DNA of 64,000 bases from Corynebacterium jeddahense (GTDB taxonomy: Bacteria; Actinomycetota; Actinomycetes; Mycobacteriales; Mycobacteriaceae): NCBI RefSeq assembly GCF_028609865.1, contig NZ_CP063194.1, positions 2,232,001 through 2,296,000 on the forward strand. The letters are read 5' to 3'. Below, piece by piece: positions 36,582-44,486 of the stretch. A model generated the notes under the pieces. It worked only from the letters and a program-made list of their open reading frames with translations. It searched no databases and was not told the DNA's origin. Every line of letters starts with the position of its first letter. Position 1 is the first letter of the stretch. The position numbers and the translations under genes were made by a program.

Positions 36582-37151
36582 CTAGGCGATGCCCAGCGCG
36601 GTCTTGACCAGATACGCGGCGAAGGTGGGCAGGTCGGACGGGTAGTCGTTGGCGGGGTCGGCGGCGAGCTCGGCGAGGCGATCCGGATCCTCGGGCAGAC
36701 CGAGCTTTGCCGCGCCCGAGAGCGCCTTCTTGTCAAAGACGGGCGCGAGTTCCGGCCAGACGCCCTGCGCCTCCCGGGCGAACATGGTGGCGCAGGCGGG
36801 GCCGACACCGTCGAAGACCTCGAGGGAATCTGGGGCACCGTCGCGGAGGGTGCGGAGGTCTGACCTGTGGTCGTCGATAAGGAGGTGCGACATTGCCTGA
36901 AGGCGGGTCGCCGAGGACTCGTCGTAGCGCGCGTAGCCCGCGGCGCCGAAGAGGCGGATGAGCTGCGAGCGCGGCGCGGCGGCCATCTTCTCGGGGGTGG
37001 TCAGGCCAGCGTCGAAGAGGGCGCGGGCGGCGTCGACGGCGACGGTGGCGCGGATGGGTTTCGCCTGCAGCATGCACAGGACGAGGAGCTGGAACAGCGG
37101 GGCGGGCTCGTCCTTGAGCCGGATGCCGGCGTCCTCAGCGAAGGTGCGCAC
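36582..37151 (-). CDS. HhH-GPD / endonuclease III-like protein
   Basis: 189 aa with the helix-hairpin-helix GPD fold pattern: FQLLVLCMLQAKPIRATVAVDAARALFDAGLTTPEKMAAAP and, near the C-terminus, the hairpin FDGVGPACATMFAREA. It lacks the C-terminal iron-sulfur cysteines of Nth/MutY. A Lys within VFDKKAL occupies the region where bifunctional glycosylases place it, but the usual Asp is not obvious. Possibly a DNA-repair glycosylase relative or a non-catalytic member. GTG start at 37151, overlapping the upstream gene by 17 nt. Confidence 0.65.
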   Translation of the reverse strand: MRTFAEDAGIRLKDEPAPLFQLLVLCMLQAKPIRATVAVDAARALFDAGLTTPEKMAAAPRSQLIRLFGAAGYARYDESSATRLQAMSHLLIDDHRSDLRTLRDGAPDSLEVFDGVGPACATMFAREAQGVWPELAPVFDKKALSGAAKLGLPEDPDRLAELAADPANDYPSDLPTFAAYLVKTALGIA

Positions 37152-37701
37152 GCAGGGCTTCCTCGAGCTCGACGCGGGCGCGCTCGAGGGCGGCCTCCCA
37201 GACCTCGGAGGCGGACTCGTCGGCGGAGTCCGACACCTGCTTGAGCAGCGTGATCGGCACCCCGAACGTGGAGCACACGGCGGCGAGCGCGTAGCCCTCC
37301 ATGTCCACGAGCTGGCACTCGCGGGCGAGCTCGGCGCGCAGGTCGGAGCGGTTGACGAAGGCGTCGCCGGTAGCGAGCTTCGCCTTCGGCAGGTCCGTGA
37401 TGGGGTCGAAGGAGAACCAGCGCGGGTAGACGAAGTCGGTGAGCTCGGAGGTGCCGCCGACCTTGAAGTCGTGCTTCACTGCGGCGGAGACCTCGTAGAC
37501 GCCCGGCTCGAGATCCGTGAGCGCGCCGGCGGTGCCGACGTTGATTACGCGCTCCGGCTTCTCGCCGGTGGCGAGGCGGCGGGTCAGCGCGATCGCGGCG
37601 GGCAGGGTGCCAATGCCGGTGATGAGCACCTCGTGGTCGCCGCCGGACATGATGTCCGCGGCCTCTTCCTTCATGGCTGCGACGATGAGCAAGTCAGACA
37701 T
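37135..37701 (-). CDS. MTA/SAH nucleosidase-like phosphorylase-fold protein
   Basis: 188 aa of the PNP/UDP phosphorylase superfamily: LLIVAAMKEEAADI, ITGIGTLPAAIALTRRL, VINVGTAGALTDLEPGVYEVSAAVKHDF and the base-recognition segment CQLVDMEGYALAAVC. It most resembles 5'-methylthioadenosine/S-adenosylhomocysteine nucleosidase, which recycles SAM by-products. That fits its position just downstream of the sulfur-assimilation operon. It is shorter than E. coli Mtn (about 230 aa). Confidence 0.8.
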   Translation of the reverse strand: MSDLLIVAAMKEEAADIMSGGDHEVLITGIGTLPAAIALTRRLATGEKPERVINVGTAGALTDLEPGVYEVSAAVKHDFKVGGTSELTDFVYPRWFSFDPITDLPKAKLATGDAFVNRSDLRAELARECQLVDMEGYALAAVCSTFGVPITLLKQVSDSADESASEVWEAALERARVELEEALRAHLR

Positions 37702-37712
37702 GGTTTCCGACT

Positions 37713-38651
37713 TTACGCGCGCACCGCCGGCGCCGGCTCCACAACCGAACCAGTCGCCCCCTCGCGCTCCGCCGCCGCCCGCGAGTTCGCCCGGGCCTTG
37801 CGCACGCCCCGCCAGGACAGCGCTCCGCCGATCGCCAGCACCGCCACCCGGACGAGCACGAGGCCAGACGTCACACCGAGGAACTTGAGCACCACGGGCA
37901 GGTTCAAGAACACGATCAGGGTGCCCACCACCCCGCCGAGCGCGATCGGGTTCATGCGCGTGACCAGCCACGCCGCCAGCGGCGCGGCGATCATCCCGCC
38001 GACAAGCAGCGCCACCACCGCGGCGAGGTTGGCCACCAGGTCGTGCCACATGCCGATGGCGAAGCCGAGGGTCGCGGCGAGCGTGACCAGGAACTCAGCG
38101 GTGTTCACCGTGCCCACGATCCGCCGCGGCTCCGCGCGCCCGGCGGAAAGCAGCGTCGAGGTGGTCACGGGCCCCCAACCCCCGCCGCCGGTCGCGTCGA
38201 CGAAGCCGCCGAACAGCCCGAGCCCCGCGAGGAACCCCGTCGAGTGCGGCCGCTGCGCCGCCTTGCGCTGCGTGAGCCCGCGGGAGAAGCGCCACATGAG
38301 GTTCAGGCCGATGAGCGCGAGGATGAGCGACATGATCGGCCGCGCCGCCTCCGTGGACAGGCGCACGAGCAGCGTCGAGCCGAGGAACGCGCCGATCGCG
38401 CCGGGGATGCCGATGGCGAAGGCGGTGCGCCAGTCCACGTTGCCGAAGCGCGTGTGCGACACGCCGGAGGCGAGCGTCGTCCCCAGCTCAGCGGTGTGCA
38501 CGACGGCGGAGGCGGCGGCGGGGGTGAGCCCGGCGAGCCCGATGAGGATGGTCGACGAGGTGACGCCGAAGCCCATGCCCAGGCCGCCGTCGACGAGTTG
38601 CGCGGCGAGGCCAGCCACCGCGATGAGGATAAGCGTTTCAAGTTTGTACAT
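37713..38651 (-). CDS. cysZ: TauE/SafE-family permease, probable sulfate transporter CysZ
   Basis: 312 aa, eight-helix TauE/SafE membrane protein (LETLILIAVAGLAAQLVDGGLGMGFGVTSSTILIGLAGLTPAAASAVVHTAELGTTL...) with the second conserved half DATGGGGWGPVTTSTLL. The last gene of the cys operon, 1 nt after cysY; from the C. glutamicum order (cysIXHDNYZ) it is expected to import sulfate. I chose the ATG at 38651 over a longer reading that overlaps cysY. The C-terminal 35 residues are polar. Confidence 0.85.
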   Translation of the reverse strand: MYKLETLILIAVAGLAAQLVDGGLGMGFGVTSSTILIGLAGLTPAAASAVVHTAELGTTLASGVSHTRFGNVDWRTAFAIGIPGAIGAFLGSTLLVRLSTEAARPIMSLILALIGLNLMWRFSRGLTQRKAAQRPHSTGFLAGLGLFGGFVDATGGGGWGPVTTSTLLSAGRAEPRRIVGTVNTAEFLVTLAATLGFAIGMWHDLVANLAAVVALLVGGMIAAPLAAWLVTRMNPIALGGVVGTLIVFLNLPVVLKFLGVTSGLVLVRVAVLAIGGALSWRGVRKARANSRAAAEREGATGSVVEPAPAVRA

Positions 38652-38652
38652 G

Positions 38653-39288
38653 TCAGGCAGCTTTCTCGGCAGCGGCGCGGTATCGGTCGGCGACAACACC
38701 CGCGAGGTCGGTGGTCAGGGGTCCGGACCGCGGCAGGTGCGCCGGGATCCGGTCGAGCAGGGTTGCGTAGGTGACAAAGAGGGGAAGCACATGCGTATCG
38801 ACGAACCTCCGGCCCCCGCCCGTCGCCGGCACGACGTCGACGTCGCGGCCGGTCCGGCGCGCGAGGTCGGCGGCGAGGCGGTCGTAGTTGCGGGCCTGGT
38901 CGGCGTCCGAGGTGCCCACGGGGTAGAGGGTGACGTGGGGGGCCGAAGGTGCGTCGATACGCAGGCGCTCCTCGAGAACCCCGGCGATGTCGGGGTCGGT
39001 GCCGAGCGGCTCGGCGAGGGTGCAGTCGAGGTGCTCGCGGGCCTCGGCGAGGTGGCGCGGCACGTCCACGCGCGCGTGGAAGGCGCGGGTGAACAGCAGC
39101 GGCACGACGATGGCGCGCTCGGCGGTCACCGAGGCGGCGGCCTCGGCGAGGGTGGGCGCGTCGAACTCGAGGTGCGCGGCCACGCCCTCGACGCCGAGCT
39201 CGGCGGCCGCGGCGGCGGTGAGCGCGCGGATACCCTCGGCGGCGCGCGGGTGGCGCGAGCCGTGCGAGAGGGTGATCAGCGCGGTCAT
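38653..39288 (-). CDS. cysY: Sirohydrochlorin chelatase-like protein CysY
   Basis: 211 aa with CbiX/SirB features: LITLSHGSRHPRAAEGI (metal-binding His), AIVVPLLFTRAFHARVDVPRHL (second His pair) and a repeat half VTLYPVGTSD. It inserts iron into sirohydrochlorin to make sirohaem, the cofactor of sulfite reductase CysI. Two copies of the dispersed motif lie in this one gene, facing each other (38792-38816 and 38941-38963), read FVDTHV and LRIDAP. Confidence 0.85.
   Translation of the reverse strand: MTALITLSHGSRHPRAAEGIRALTAAAAAELGVEGVAAHLEFDAPTLAEAAASVTAERAIVVPLLFTRAFHARVDVPRHLAEAREHLDCTLAEPLGTDPDIAGVLEERLRIDAPSAPHVTLYPVGTSDADQARNYDRLAADLARRTGRDVDVVPATGGGRRFVDTHVLPLFVTYATLLDRIPAHLPRSGPLTTDLAGVVADRYRAAAEKAA
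38792..38816 (+). repeat. Dispersed uptake-like motif, near-complete copy
   Basis: TGCGTATCGACG then AACCTCCGGCCCC on the + strand, inside cysY. Its partner in opposite orientation lies at 38941-38963 (minus strand TGCGTATCGACG then CACCTTCGGCC). Confidence 0.8.
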
Positions 39289-39302
39289 CGTCGTCCTCCC
39301 CG

Positions 39303-40610
39303 CTACCGCAGTCGCGTTCCCACGAGGCCCGCGGCGAGCGTGTTGCCGGAGGACTGGTCCACGAGCAGGAAGTTGCCCACGGCGCCGCGGGCGGCGTAGT
39401 CCTCCACCGGCAGCTCGTCGGCGGTTTGGATGGTCACGTGCGCGATCTCGTTGAGCGCGACGGCCTCGGGGGCGGTGTTGTCGCCGGCGGGGCCGTCGAG
39501 GTCAAGTACGCGGTCGACGCTGGCCACGCGGGCGCGCACGAACGCGGTGCCGTAGCGCAGCTTCACGGCCTGACCGGCGCGCAGCACCTTCTCCGTCAGT
39601 CCCACGACGGTGGCGTGGAACTCGCGCACGTTCTCCGGCCGGGTGCCCGCGGCGAGCAGGTCGCCGCGGGTGAGGTCGATCTCGTCGGCGAGGCGCAGCG
39701 CGATGGAATCCCCGGCGCGGGCGCTGTCCACCGGCCCGTCGGAGGTGTCGATGCCGGCGACGCTGGTGGTGCGCCCGTGCGGGGCGAGGATCTCGTCGCC
39801 GACCGAAATGGCACCGGCGTTGACGCGGCCGGCGTAGGCGCGGTAGTCGGAGGCGTGCTCGCGGAGCACGACCTGGATGTTGAAGCGGAAGTCGAGGTCG
39901 TCGGCGCGGCCGTGGTTGACCGGGATGGTCTCGAGGAGCTCGAGCACGGTCGGGCCGGCGTACCAGGGCGTCTCGGCGGACGGCTCGGCGACGTTGTCGC
40001 CCTTGAGCGCCGAGATGGGCACGACGTGCGGGTCCTCGATGCCCAGCTCCGCGGCCTTGGCGTCGAACTCCGCCTTGATCTCGTTGAAGGTCTCCTCGGA
40101 GTAGCCGACGAGGTCGATCTTGTTCACCGCGAGGATGACGGTGCGCACGCCGAGGAGCTTGGCCACGGTGAGGTGGCGCACCGTCTGCTCGACGACGCCG
40201 TTGCGGGCGTCGACGAGGAGCACGACAACCTGCGAGGTGGACATGCCGGTGACGGTGTTGCGGGTGTACTGCACGTGGCCGGGCGTGTCGGCGAGGATGA
40301 ACGTGCGCTTGTCGGTGGCGAAGTAGCGGTAGGCCACGTCGATGGTGATGCCCTGCTCGCGTTCGGCCCGGAGGCCGTCGACAAGCAGGCTCAAATCGAG
40401 GCCCTCGAAGCCGCGGTCGGCGGAGGTGCGCTCGACGGCGGCGAGCTGGTCCGCGAGCACGGACTTCGTGTCGTGCAGGAGGCGGCCGACGAAGGTGGAC
40501 TTGCCGTCGTCGACGGAGCCCGCGGTGCACAGGCGCAGGGTCTCGCGCGCGGCGAGCGCGTCGGAGGCGGTCGCGGCGGGCGCGCCGGACGTGGTGGTGG
40601 GGGCGGTCAT
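39303..40610 (-). CDS. cysN: Sulfate adenylyltransferase subunit 1 (GTPase)
   Basis: 435 aa EF-Tu-like GTPase: P-loop GSVDDGKST (31-39), DTPGHVQYTRN, NKIDL, plus the beta-barrel domains. With CysD it makes APS from sulfate and ATP, driven by GTP hydrolysis. There is no fused CysC kinase, consistent with the downstream use of APS. The start overlaps the cysD stop (TGATG). Confidence 0.96.
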   Translation of the reverse strand: MTAPTTTSGAPAATASDALAARETLRLCTAGSVDDGKSTFVGRLLHDTKSVLADQLAAVERTSADRGFEGLDLSLLVDGLRAEREQGITIDVAYRYFATDKRTFILADTPGHVQYTRNTVTGMSTSQVVVLLVDARNGVVEQTVRHLTVAKLLGVRTVILAVNKIDLVGYSEETFNEIKAEFDAKAAELGIEDPHVVPISALKGDNVAEPSAETPWYAGPTVLELLETIPVNHGRADDLDFRFNIQVVLREHASDYRAYAGRVNAGAISVGDEILAPHGRTTSVAGIDTSDGPVDSARAGDSIALRLADEIDLTRGDLLAAGTRPENVREFHATVVGLTEKVLRAGQAVKLRYGTAFVRARVASVDRVLDLDGPAGDNTAPEAVALNEIAHVTIQTADELPVEDYAARGAVGNFLLVDQSSGNTLAAGLVGTRLR

Positions 40611-41524
40611 CAGAAGTAGCCTTCCTTCTTGCGGTCTTCCATGGCGGATTCGCTGAGGCGGTCGTCGGCGCGCGTGGCGCCACGCTCGGTGAGGGTGGAG
40701 TTGGCGATCTCGACGAGCACCTCGTCGATCGTGGTCGCGTCCGAATCGACGGCGCCGGTGCAGGACATGTCGCCGACGGTGCGGTAGCGCACGCGGCGGG
40801 TCTCAAGCTGCTCGCCGTCCTTCGGGCCGCCCCACTCGCCGGCGGTGAGCCACATGCCACCGCGGTTGAACACCTCCCGCTCGTGGGCGAAGTAGATCGG
40901 CGGCAGCGCGATGCCGCGCGCGCCGATGTACTCCCACACGTCCGCCTCGGTCCAGTTGGAGATGGGGAACACGCGCACGTTCTCCCCCGGCAGGGTCGCG
41001 CCGTTGTAGAGGTCCCACAGCTCGGGGCGCTGGCGGCGCGGGTCCCAGCCGCCGAACGAGTCGCGCACGGAGAAGACCCGCTCCTTCGCGCGCGCCCGCT
41101 CCTCGTCGCGGCGGGCGCCGCCGAGCACGGCGTTGTAGCCGACCTCGGCGATGGTCTCCACGAGCGGGACCGTCTGCAGCGGGTTGCGGGTGCCGTCGGG
41201 GCGCTCCTGCAGGTCGCCGCGGTCGATCCAGTCCTGCACCTTTGCGACGCGCAGGCGCAGTCCGTGGCGCTCCACGACCTCGTCGCGGAACTCGATCACC
41301 TCGGGGAAGTTGTGGCCGGTGTCCACGTGCAGCAGCTCGATCGGCATCGCCGCCGGGTGGAAGGCGCGGCGCGCGAGCTCGAGCACGACGCAGGAGTCCT
41401 TGCCGCCGGAGAACAGCAGGCCGATCTTGTCGAACTGCCCGGCGACCTCCCGGATGATGTGGATTGACTCGTTTTCCAGGTCCTTCAGGTGCGGAGAAAG
41501 CTCCGGCGTCACTGTTTCAGTCAT
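40610..41524 (-). CDS. cysD: Sulfate adenylyltransferase subunit 2
   Basis: 304 aa, ATP-pyrophosphatase family. PP-loop LFSGGKDSCVVLEL (SGGKDS at 39-44), HVDTGHNFPEVIEFRD, RRDEERARAKERVFS and the C-terminal DRKKEGYF. It forms APS together with CysN. ATG at 41524 after GAGGAGAA. Longer readings cross the cysH end. Confidence 0.97.
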   Translation of the reverse strand: MTETVTPELSPHLKDLENESIHIIREVAGQFDKIGLLFSGGKDSCVVLELARRAFHPAAMPIELLHVDTGHNFPEVIEFRDEVVERHGLRLRVAKVQDWIDRGDLQERPDGTRNPLQTVPLVETIAEVGYNAVLGGARRDEERARAKERVFSVRDSFGGWDPRRQRPELWDLYNGATLPGENVRVFPISNWTEADVWEYIGARGIALPPIYFAHEREVFNRGGMWLTAGEWGGPKDGEQLETRRVRYRTVGDMSCTGAVDSDATTIDEVLVEIANSTLTERGATRADDRLSESAMEDRKKEGYF

Positions 41525-41538
41525 GGTTCCTTCTCCTC

Positions 41539-42315
41539 TTACTCGTGCAGGCCGCACTCGGTCTTGGCCGCGAACGCCCAGCGCCCGGCGCGCGGATCCT
41601 CTCCTTCGGCCACCGGCAGCGTGCAGGTGGCGCAGCCGATGGAGGGGTAGCCCTGGCGGGTCAGGGGGTGGATGATGAGGTCTTCCGCGCGCTCGAACTC
41701 GGCCGTGCCCTCCAGCGACCACGTCACCAGCGGCGAGATCTTCAGCCGGCCCGTCTTGTCCAGGCTGAGCGCGGGCGCCTCGGCGCGGGTCGGTCCGTCG
41801 GCGCGGCGCAGGCCCGTCACCCACCCGGCGTACGGGCTCATGTGCACCGCGAGCGGCTCCACCTTGCGCATGCGGCAGCACGCGCTCGGCGCGCGCAGGT
41901 ACAGGTTCGGCCCGTACACCTCGTTTTGCTCCTCGCGCGTGAGCTGCGCCTTCGCGCGCACGAGCCGGTGCGTCGGGTAGCGCGCCTCCACCTCGTCGGC
42001 CACCTCGAGGGTCTCCGGGAAGTGGTACTCGGTGTCCAGAAACAGGAAGTCCGCGTCGGGCAGGTGCCGCTCGGCCAGCTCCGCGAGCACGGTGTTCTCC
42101 ATCGACAGGGTGACCACGAGCTTGCCCGGCGCGTGGGTGTGGGCCCAGTCGAGGATCTCGCCGGCGGTGGCGCTGTAAAGCTTGTCCGCCCACTCCTCCA
42201 CGAGCTGCGCATTTTGCGTTGCGACGCCCTCCGGCAGCGCCGCCGTTTCCTTCGGCCCCTCGGGGCTGACCTCCGGGTCGCGGTAGCCGCCCGGCTGGTT
42301 AAGCAGGTTGATCAT
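41539..42315 (-). CDS. cysH: Adenylyl-sulfate (APS) reductase
   Basis: 258 aa. The two Cys pairs, ACCRMRK and CATC, that bind a [4Fe-4S] cluster mark it as an APS reductase (not a PAPS reductase), and the C-terminal TECGLHE holds the catalytic Cys that reacts with APS. It converts APS to sulfite with thioredoxin-type electrons. The absence of a cysC gene fits. The ATG overlaps the cysX stop by 4 nt. Confidence 0.95.
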   Translation of the reverse strand: MINLLNQPGGYRDPEVSPEGPKETAALPEGVATQNAQLVEEWADKLYSATAGEILDWAHTHAPGKLVVTLSMENTVLAELAERHLPDADFLFLDTEYHFPETLEVADEVEARYPTHRLVRAKAQLTREEQNEVYGPNLYLRAPSACCRMRKVEPLAVHMSPYAGWVTGLRRADGPTRAEAPALSLDKTGRLKISPLVTWSLEGTAEFERAEDLIIHPLTRQGYPSIGCATCTLPVAEGEDPRAGRWAFAAKTECGLHE

Positions 42316-42572
42316 CGGGTCGCCTCCTTCAAAACTGCGGTGTGACCGTGGCGCGCGAGCGAGGCCTGGAGCGCCTCCTCCGTCGACGGCGCCGCCGCGT
42401 GCGGGGTGGCCGGGTCGTCCTGGCCGTGGTACTTCACCTCGAAGACGCGCAGGCACTCCCCGCACTTCCAGGCGAAGTCCGTCTCCTCGTTCGGCCACAG
42501 CTCCTCGCCGCCGCAGTACGGGCAGTACGAGGGGAAGTTGCGGTTGGGGTTCGGCTCGCGGCGAAAGCTCAT
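42312..42572 (-). CDS. cysX: CysX, small CxxC/CxxC ferredoxin-like protein
   Basis: 86 aa. Four Cys in two CxxC pairs (SYCPYCGGEELWP and AWKCGECLRVFEV) form a zinc-ribbon or iron-sulfur site; the C-terminal 35 residues are polar. In C. glutamicum the corresponding small protein lies in the same place and is proposed as an electron carrier to CysI. It overlaps both neighbours by 4 nt, so expression is coupled. Confidence 0.88.
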   Translation of the reverse strand: MSFRREPNPNRNFPSYCPYCGGEELWPNEETDFAWKCGECLRVFEVKYHGQDDPATPHAAAPSTEEALQASLARHGHTAVLKEATR

Positions 42573-44227
42573 CGCAGGGCCTCCTCGTCGGCGCGGGCGA
42601 CCCAGGTGCGGAACGTCTCTCCGTCTTCGCGCTGGTCCACGTAGTGCTGCACCACCCGGGTGACGTAGTCCGTCAGCTCGGTGGAGAGCACCTTGTGGCC
42701 GCGCAGCTTGCGCCCGAAGTTCGCGCCCTCGCCGATCGTGCCGCCGAGGTGGACCTGGAAGCCCTCGACCTTCTCGCCGGCGCCGTTGTCCACCATCTGG
42801 CCCTTGAGCCCGATGTCGGAGACCTGGTGGCGCGCGCAGGCGTTCGGGCAGCCGTTGAGCGAGATGGTGATCGGGCTGTCGAGGTCGCCGAAGCGCTCCT
42901 CCAGCTCGTCCGCCAGCTCGATCGCGCGCGACTTCGTGGTCACGTGCGCGAGCTTGCAGTACTCGAGGCCGGTGCACGAAAGCAGCCCGCGCCGGAACTC
43001 GCTCGGGTTCGAGTACAACCCCATCTCCTCGAGCTCGGCTTGCAGCGTTTCGACGTCCTCCGGTTTCACCCCGAGCAGGAGCACCTCCTTGAACGGGGTG
43101 AAGCGCAGGTCGGTGACGCCGTAGCGTTCGGCGAGGCCAGCGAGCGCGATGAGCTGTTCGCCCGACATGTGGCCGAGCGTGGGCTTGACGCCGATGTAGA
43201 CGTTGCCGTCTTTCTGCTCGTGCACGCCGATGTGGTCGCGGTCGACGAGGTTGTCGGGCGCCTTTGGGCCGTCGGGAAGCGAATAGCCCAGGTACTCCTC
43301 TTCGAGGACCCGGCGGAACTTCTCAATGCCCCACTCGGCGACGAGGAACTTCAGGCGCGCGCGGTTGCGCAGTCGGCGGTAGCCGTAGTCGCGGAAGATG
43401 CGCACGACGCCGGCCCACACCTCGGGCACCTGCTCGAGGGTGACGAATGCGCCGAGGGACTGCGCGAGCATCGGGTTGGTGGACAGGCCGCCGCCGACGT
43501 AGCACTCGAAGCCCGGGCCGAGCTCGGGGTGCTCGACGCCGATGAAGGCGAGGTCGTTGATCTCGTGGACGACGTCCTGGCGGGCGTTGCCGGAGATCGC
43601 CGTCTTGAACTTGCGGGGCAGGTTCTGGAACTCCTCGTTGGTGACGATCTTCTGGATCTCCCGGATCGCCGGCGTCGCGTCGATGATCTCGTCCTTGGCA
43701 ATGCCGGCCACGGGCGAGCCGAGGATGACGCGCGGCACGTCGCCGCAGGCGTCCCAGGTGTTCAGGCCGTGCTGTTCGAGCGTCTCCCAGATCGTGGGAA
43801 CGTCTTCGATGCGCACCCAGTGCAGCTGGATGTTCTGGCGGTCGGTGAGGTCCACGGTGGAGCGGGCGTAGTCGCGGGAGAGTTCGCCGACGGCGCGGGC
43901 CTGCGCGGTGGAGCAGATGCCGCCGTCGAAGCGCACGCGCATCATGAAGTACTTGTCCTCGAGCACGCTGTTGTCCTCGCCGGTGAACTCGCCGCCGAGG
44001 TTCTGCTTGCGCTGGGTGTACAGGCCGAGCCACTTGAACCGCGGGTAGAGGTCCTCGCGGTCGATGGAGTCGAAGCCGGTCTTGGAGTAGGTGTCGATGA
44101 CGCGCTGCTTCACCTCGAGCACCGGGGCGGCCTGCTTGATCTCCTCGTCGTGGTTGAGCGGAGCCGTGCCGTCGATACGCCACTGCCCCTCCGGCTTCTT
44201 TGCGCGGGGTTTCGTGGGTGCGCTCAT
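42569..44227 (-). CDS. cysI: Ferredoxin-type sulfite reductase
   Basis: 552 aa, sirohaem/[4Fe-4S] enzyme that reduces sulfite to sulfide with six electrons. Both ferredoxin-like halves are present; the cofactor cysteines are in LLSCTGLEYCKLA and LNGCPNACARHQ. First gene of the operon, with its start about 70 bases from a partial McbR-like site. The electron source is probably Fpr2 through ferredoxin or CysX. A motif variant lies near the N-terminus (44169-44181). Confidence 0.96.
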   Translation of the reverse strand: MSAPTKPRAKKPEGQWRIDGTAPLNHDEEIKQAAPVLEVKQRVIDTYSKTGFDSIDREDLYPRFKWLGLYTQRKQNLGGEFTGEDNSVLEDKYFMMRVRFDGGICSTAQARAVGELSRDYARSTVDLTDRQNIQLHWVRIEDVPTIWETLEQHGLNTWDACGDVPRVILGSPVAGIAKDEIIDATPAIREIQKIVTNEEFQNLPRKFKTAISGNARQDVVHEINDLAFIGVEHPELGPGFECYVGGGLSTNPMLAQSLGAFVTLEQVPEVWAGVVRIFRDYGYRRLRNRARLKFLVAEWGIEKFRRVLEEEYLGYSLPDGPKAPDNLVDRDHIGVHEQKDGNVYIGVKPTLGHMSGEQLIALAGLAERYGVTDLRFTPFKEVLLLGVKPEDVETLQAELEEMGLYSNPSEFRRGLLSCTGLEYCKLAHVTTKSRAIELADELEERFGDLDSPITISLNGCPNACARHQVSDIGLKGQMVDNGAGEKVEGFQVHLGGTIGEGANFGRKLRGHKVLSTELTDYVTRVVQHYVDQREDGETFRTWVARADEEALR

Positions 44228-44296
44228 TCCCTCTCCCTCGAATAGACAGCTTGGTTCAAATCCAGCAGTGCCGGACGTGCTGTTGGCCCAGTGTGC

Positions 44297-44312
44297 CGTA
44301 CTGCTCGGTCTA
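44297..44312 (-). promoter_or_regulatory. Partial McbR-like site before cysI
   Basis: Minus strand TAGAC, 6 nt, GTACG: 7 of 10 bases match the McbR operator TAGAC-N6-GTCTA. It lies about 70 bases before the cysI ATG. Confidence 0.4.
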
Positions 44313-44417
44313 ACACAACCGATCCACCGAAAGTGCCGGTTGGAGGCATGAATGAAAACTCGTAGCGCCGGTTTTGGGGCACACTCGGCATGAGCGAATG
44401 AAATTGCCCGGAAGTTT

Positions 44418-44444
44418 AAGACCGCTCTGTCTATGCGCTATAGT
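44418..44444 (+). promoter_or_regulatory. fpr2 promoter with McbR-type operator
   Basis: AAGAC (44418-44422), 6 nt, GTCTA (44429-44433) matches the McbR operator in 9 of 10 bases. TATAGT at 44439-44444 is a likely -10 box, so the operator would block polymerase. McbR represses sulfur genes in C. glutamicum. Confidence 0.65.
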
Positions 44445-44486
44445 GTCCTGCGACAACGAACCCTTCCGCGAAAGGACCTGAGACTT

